From positions 1 through 9,807 of the forward strand of contig JACMOE010000143.1 in NCBI GenBank assembly GCA_014378185.1: DNA of 9,807 nucleotides. The letters are read 5' to 3'. The stretch is from Gemmatimonadaceae bacterium (lineage in GTDB: Bacteria; Gemmatimonadota; Gemmatimonadetes; Gemmatimonadales; Gemmatimonadaceae). Shown piece after piece: positions 6,193-9,807 of the stretch (position 1 is the stretch's first letter; every line of letters begins with the position of its first letter). The position numbers and the translations under genes were made by a program. The notes beneath the pieces were generated by a model. It was not told the DNA's origin and did no database searches. It saw only the letters and a list, made by a program, of their open reading frames with translations.

Positions 6193-8108
6193 GGTGTCGT
6201 CGTGTCGTGGGTGAGTGGGTCTGCCGTATCCGCGCCGGCAGGCGCTGCGTCGCTCGAGGGAGGCGCGGTGACTTGCGCTGGAATACCTGGTGCAAGGGCG
6301 TCGGTTGCGCGGAGCCCATCGAGTATGCGTTGGGCGCTCTTGAGCGAGAATCCGGGAACCGCGGCAAGTTGCTCAGGCGTGGCATCGCGAATTGCCTGTA
6401 CGCTGCCAAAGGTGGTGAGGAGCAACCGGCGCTTGTTGTCGCCGATTCCTGGAATGCGGAGCAGTTCCGACGTGATAGTGCGCGCGGTGCGGCGCTTGCG
6501 CTGGAACGAGACCGCGAAGCGGTGCGCCTCGTCGCGCGCCTGTTGCAGCATTCGCAGCGCCGGCGAGCGACGCGGCAGGCGGAGAGACTCGCTCTTGCCG
6601 AGCAGGAAGATTTCTTCCTCGCGCTTGGCAAGGCTCACGATGGGCAGGGCCGCCAGGCCGAGTGTCGTCATTGCCTCGGCCGCGGCGTTGAGCTGGCCCT
6701 TGCCGCCGTCGATGAGCACGAGATCCGGCAGCGGGCGCTCGTCGTCGAGGCGACGCTTGAAGTAGCGGCCGACCACCTCGTTCATCGACGCGAAGTCATC
6801 GATACCCTCGACGGTCTTCACCTTGAACTTTCGATATTCGGCGCGATACGGCCTGCCGTTCTGGAACCACACGCAAGAGGCGACGGTATCGGTGCCCTGC
6901 GCGTGGGAAATGTCGAAGCAGACGAACGAGCGCGGAACGCGCTGCAGCCCGAGCTGCCGTTGGAGCTCGTACACCGGATCGCCAGCGCGCTCCTCCGTCG
7001 GATCGTCGCCGGTGAGGCGGGCTTCCTCCAGCAGGTGACGCGCATTTTGTTGTGCGTGTTCGATGAGCTCGCGGCGCGAACCGCGCTGCGGCACGTGGAT
7101 CGTCGTGCGCTCGAGCGATTGCTCCACGACGTCGCGATCGCAGACGTCGAACGGCAGCAGCAGTTCCTGTGCGCGCTCGTTCAGCAGTCGATATGGGCCG
7201 GCCAGGTATGTCTCCAGCACGTCGGCATCGGTCTCGTCTTCGGTATTGGTGACGAACTGGTGATCGCGCCCCAGCAACTTCCCGCCGCGGATGCGCATGA
7301 GGGCGATCACGGCGTCGTCGCCATCGCGCGCGTAGCCGATGACATCGCGATCGCCACCTTCCACCTCCATCACCACCGCCGGCTCCTCCATCGTCTCCAG
7401 GTGGGTGAGCACGTCGCGCAGGCTGGCGGCCCGCTCGAAGTCGAGCGACTCGGCCGCGAGCGCCATCCGCTGCTTGATCTTGCGAACGACCTCCTCCGGT
7501 TTGCCCGCGAGGAAGTCCAGTACTTCGTCGATCATCGCCGCGTACTCGCCCTGCGTCTGCGCCAGGATGCACGGCGCCTTGCAGCGGCCGATGTGGTAGT
7601 CGAGGCACGGCCGCTCGGGCATCTGCGCCGGCATGTCGTAGTTGCACGACCGCACGGTGAAGAGGCGCTTGACCACGTCCAGCGAACGACGCATGGCGCC
7701 GACGTCGGTGTACGGGCCGAAGTACCGCGCCCCGTCGTTCTGGAGCCGCCGCGTGACCCAGACGCGCGGAAACGGCTCCTGCACCGTCACCTTGATGTAC
7801 GGATACGACTTGTCGTCCTTGAGCGAGATGTTGTACCGGGGCCGGTACTCCTTGATCAGGTTCGCCTCGAGGATCAGGGCATGGGCCTCGCTCGGCACGA
7901 CGATGGTATCCAGCGCGCGCGCCTGCTGCATCAGTGCGCGGGTCTTGACGCTCTCGCGATGATCGCTCGCCACGTAGCTTCGCACGCGCGAGCGCAGTCG
8001 CTTCGCCTTGCCCACATACAGCACGACTCCGTCCGTGTCGCGCCAGAGGTACACACCGGGCGACTCGGGCAGATGCGGGACCTTGTCGAGTATCGCGTCC
8101 GGGATCAT
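6189..8108 (-). CDS. uvrC: UvrC, dual-incision nuclease of nucleotide excision repair
   Basis: UvrC joins the UvrB-DNA complex and cuts on both sides of a lesion. The 639 residues hold every expected domain. The GIY-YIG nuclease for the 3' cut has GVY (18-20), YVG (31-33) and E81. The four-cysteine Fe-S site is C155, C168, C176 and C180. The UVR motif that binds UvrB is near 204-237. The RNase H-like nuclease for the 5' cut has D399 in CFDISHAQG, D467 in IDGGKGQL and H529 in DEAHRF. Tandem helix-hairpin-helix motifs bind DNA (LLRIPGIGDNKR at 549-560; AAVPGFSLKSAQ at 582-593). The last 35 residues are a low-complexity Ala/Pro/Thr tail. The ATG at 8108 fits the family N-terminus. It has no clear SD, and a TATTAT sits 5 nt before it. 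It lies 37 nt after murJ and overlaps the threonine synthase gene by 4 nt. Confidence 0.97.
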   Translation of the reverse strand: MIPDAILDKVPHLPESPGVYLWRDTDGVVLYVGKAKRLRSRVRSYVASDHRESVKTRALMQQARALDTIVVPSEAHALILEANLIKEYRPRYNISLKDDKSYPYIKVTVQEPFPRVWVTRRLQNDGARYFGPYTDVGAMRRSLDVVKRLFTVRSCNYDMPAQMPERPCLDYHIGRCKAPCILAQTQGEYAAMIDEVLDFLAGKPEEVVRKIKQRMALAAESLDFERAASLRDVLTHLETMEEPAVVMEVEGGDRDVIGYARDGDDAVIALMRIRGGKLLGRDHQFVTNTEDETDADVLETYLAGPYRLLNERAQELLLPFDVCDRDVVEQSLERTTIHVPQRGSRRELIEHAQQNARHLLEEARLTGDDPTEERAGDPVYELQRQLGLQRVPRSFVCFDISHAQGTDTVASCVWFQNGRPYRAEYRKFKVKTVEGIDDFASMNEVVGRYFKRRLDDERPLPDLVLIDGGKGQLNAAAEAMTTLGLAALPIVSLAKREEEIFLLGKSESLRLPRRSPALRMLQQARDEAHRFAVSFQRKRRTARTITSELLRIPGIGDNKRRLLLTTFGSVQAIRDATPEQLAAVPGFSLKSAQRILDGLRATDALAPGIPAQVTAPPSSDAAPAGADTADPLTHDTTTP

Positions 8109-8113
8109 GACGG

Positions 8114-8119
8114 ATAATA
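8114..8119 (-). promoter_or_regulatory. Possible -10 element for a leaderless uvrC transcript
   Basis: TATTAT on the minus strand stands 5 nt before the uvrC ATG, so transcription from it would begin at about the A of the start codon. The stretch lacks a Shine-Dalgarno site, which agrees with leaderless initiation. No -35 match is seen 17-18 nt further upstream, so the call is weak; read-through from murJ is the simpler explanation. Confidence 0.25.
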
Positions 8120-8145
8120 CCCCAGCGAGCGGCGACTCGTTCGCG

Positions 8146-9807
8146 CTAGCGGCGCAGCACCTTGGCGACGATCCCGCGGGCTTCCGGCACGCCGAGCGCG
8201 AGCGTCACGAGGCCGTAAGCGAGCGAGAACGCCGCGAGCACGGCGAACCCGCGCACCATGTGTCCGCCGGAAGCGAGCAGCAGGCCTGTTCCCCACCCGA
8301 CGACCGCCGCGGCGAGCCCCGCCCCCCACAGCGTCGCCAGCGTACGGGGCGGCAGCCGCGTGGGGCCGATGCGCGCCGTGATCGCGCGGCGCAGCAGCCA
8401 GTACTCCACCCATCCCGCGATTCCCGCTGACGCGGTGAGGCCAGCCGCGCCCCACCACGCCGGCAGACCAAGGAGGCGGGGCAGCGGGAAGGCGAAGAGA
8501 TAGCCGAGCAGGCCGGTGAGCGCGACGCGAACGATCGCGAAGCGCAGCGGCGTACGAGTGTCCTTGAGCGCGTAGAAGCTCGTGGAGTACAGGCGGCCGA
8601 GCGCACTCGCCAGTAGTCCTACCCCGGGGCCGGCAAGAATCGCCCACGTGCGCATGCTGTCCACGCTGGTGAACTTGCCGTGGCGAAGGAGGACGTCCGT
8701 GATGGACTGCCCAACGACGAGGAAGGCGATGGCTGACGGCACCACGAAGTAGGCGACGCGCGGCAGCGCGGCATTGAGCCGCTGCTGCAGCTTTCTGAAT
8801 GCCTCGGCCTGATCGCTCGTGCCGCTCTCGCGCGCCATCTCCGGCAGCTCGGCCGCCGACACCGCCATGCCGAACAGGCTGATCGGCAGGATGTAGATCG
8901 TGGAGGCGTTCTGCAGCAGGGTGACGACGCCGTCGGCGGCGATGTAGCTGGCGAGGCGCATATCGATGATGGTGCTGAGCTGCACCACGCCGCGCGCCAC
9001 GAACGCCGGCACGAAGTTGACGACGATCTCACGCACCGGCGGGAATGACAGATCGAGGTGCGGCCTGAAGTGCGTGAGCAGCCCGAACACCGTCGGCAAC
9101 TGCACTCCCATCTGCAGCACCGCGCCGATCACCGACGCCCACGCGAGCACGACGGCGAGGTCTACCTCCCCGCGCCGGCCGCCATACACCACCAACGCCA
9201 GCAGCATCGCGAGGTTCCAGAACACCGGCGCGACGTAGCTGAGGAAGAAGCGGCGGTGGCTGTTGAGTATCCCCAGGCACCACGCGCTGAGCACGAACAC
9301 GCCGGCGCCGGGAAACAGGATGCGCGTGAGGCGTATCGCCAGCTCGCGCTTCTCCCCGGTGAAGCCTCCGACGAACAGCTCCACCACATACGGCGCACCG
9401 AGGATGCCCAGGACGACGATGATCGACGTCACGAGCGCGAGCAGCGCCGCGATCGCGCCGGCAATGCGATCTGCCGTTTCATCCGTCTCGCGCTCCAGCG
9501 AGCGCGCATATACGGGAATGAACGAGGCCGAGAGCGCTCCTTCGCCGAACAGGTTCTGCAGGAAGTTCGTGAGGCGGAATGCGCCGTTGAACGCGTCGGA
9601 CACGATGCCCGCGCCCAGGTACCGCGCGATCAGGCTCTGGCGCACGAGTCCGAGCAGACGCGAGATCAGGATGCCGGCGCCGATGAGTCCAGAACTACGG
9701 GTCGAGCTGCGCGGCGCCGGCGGCCCGGGTGGCGCGTCGGCCCGAGGGGGGGCGACGGGAGCCGGTGGGGCAATGCCGGCGGCGATCTCGTCGGGGGTAC
9801 CTGTCAC
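8146..9807 (-). CDS. murJ: MurJ/MviN-type lipid II flippase, start at window edge
   Basis: MurJ moves lipid II across the inner membrane for peptidoglycan synthesis. The visible 553 residues (family usually about 510-540) consist of a Pro/Ala-rich, probably disordered N-terminal stretch (1-38) and a MOP-superfamily membrane domain of about 14 helices. The signature SRLLGLVRQ (49-57), SDAFNGAFRL (70-79) and LFGEGALSASFIPVY (86-100) is clear. R50, R56 and D71 match E. coli R18, R24 and D39. By my alignment, Q84 and T303 stand where E. coli has R52 and R270, both important cavity arginines. The GTG at 9807-9805 is the last possible codon in the window, so the real start may lie upstream. The gene ends with TAG at 8148-8146. 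It leads the visible operon, followed by uvrC. Confidence 0.9.
   Translation of the reverse strand: MTGTPDEIAAGIAPPAPVAPPRADAPPGPPAPRSSTRSSGLIGAGILISRLLGLVRQSLIARYLGAGIVSDAFNGAFRLTNFLQNLFGEGALSASFIPVYARSLERETDETADRIAGAIAALLALVTSIIVVLGILGAPYVVELFVGGFTGEKRELAIRLTRILFPGAGVFVLSAWCLGILNSHRRFFLSYVAPVFWNLAMLLALVVYGGRRGEVDLAVVLAWASVIGAVLQMGVQLPTVFGLLTHFRPHLDLSFPPVREIVVNFVPAFVARGVVQLSTIIDMRLASYIAADGVVTLLQNASTIYILPISLFGMAVSAAELPEMARESGTSDQAEAFRKLQQRLNAALPRVAYFVVPSAIAFLVVGQSITDVLLRHGKFTSVDSMRTWAILAGPGVGLLASALGRLYSTSFYALKDTRTPLRFAIVRVALTGLLGYLFAFPLPRLLGLPAWWGAAGLTASAGIAGWVEYWLLRRAITARIGPTRLPPRTLATLWGAGLAAAVVGWGTGLLLASGGHMVRGFAVLAAFSLAYGLVTLALGVPEARGIVAKVLRR

Noticed and set aside
5943..8117. Open frame of 724 codons on the plus strand opposite uvrC
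   Set aside because: It runs antisense to a complete uvrC with all catalytic residues. Its translation is Arg/His/Ala/Val-rich low complexity with no domain, as expected when GC-rich third positions suppress stops on the other strand.
1..9807. CRISPR array, insertion sequence, prophage, tRNA or rRNA, or defence island
   Set aside because: No spaced direct repeats, transposase or integrase motifs, terminal inverted repeats or RNA-gene signatures were seen. All long frames are housekeeping or hypothetical chromosomal genes of similar composition.

Overview
The window is a GC-rich bacterial chromosome segment with every recognisable gene on the minus strand. It is almost entirely coding; the only gap of real size is 1950-2186. 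The gene set and residue usage (Ala/Arg/Gly/Pro-rich proteins, a secreted TPR protein, a radical-SAM/PDZ DUF512 protein next to der) fit an uncultured member of Gemmatimonadota or a similar high-GC Gram-negative lineage. That is an impression from family resemblance only: there is no rRNA or tRNA in the window to place it.

In the direction of transcription (right to left) the layout is: murJ/mviN lipid II flippase (9807-8146, start at or beyond the window edge); a 37-nt gap; uvrC (8108-6189); a threonine synthase (6192-5047, GTGA overlap with uvrC); larC, nickel-pincer cofactor synthesis (5047-3872, TGATG overlap with the threonine synthase gene); a 71-nt gap; and a secreted TPR protein of unknown function (3800-2187) that ends in a strong minus-strand intrinsic terminator (2139-2165). 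This looks like one polycistronic run of largely unrelated housekeeping genes, held together by overlapping stop/start codons.

A second transcription unit follows. A good sigma70-like promoter (2052-2080) is followed by a predicted leader of about 97 nt with a 13-bp palindrome, a strong 14-bp hairpin and a possible 12-codon upstream ORF. The leader feeds a DUF512 PDZ/radical-SAM protein (1949-648) and der/engA (651-1, truncated by the window), which overlap by ATGA. DUF512 beside der is a conserved pairing also known from Clostridia, which suggests a link to translation or ribosome assembly.

I see no mobile element, CRISPR array, prophage or defence system, and no new multi-gene system. The points worth a second look are: an exact repeat of at least 39 nt that gives both Der GTPase domains the same switch-I region (possible gene conversion or an assembly error at the window edge); a structured leader ahead of DUF512-der; an isolated larC in a housekeeping operon; and a MurJ that appears to lack two of the four cavity arginines known from E. 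coli.
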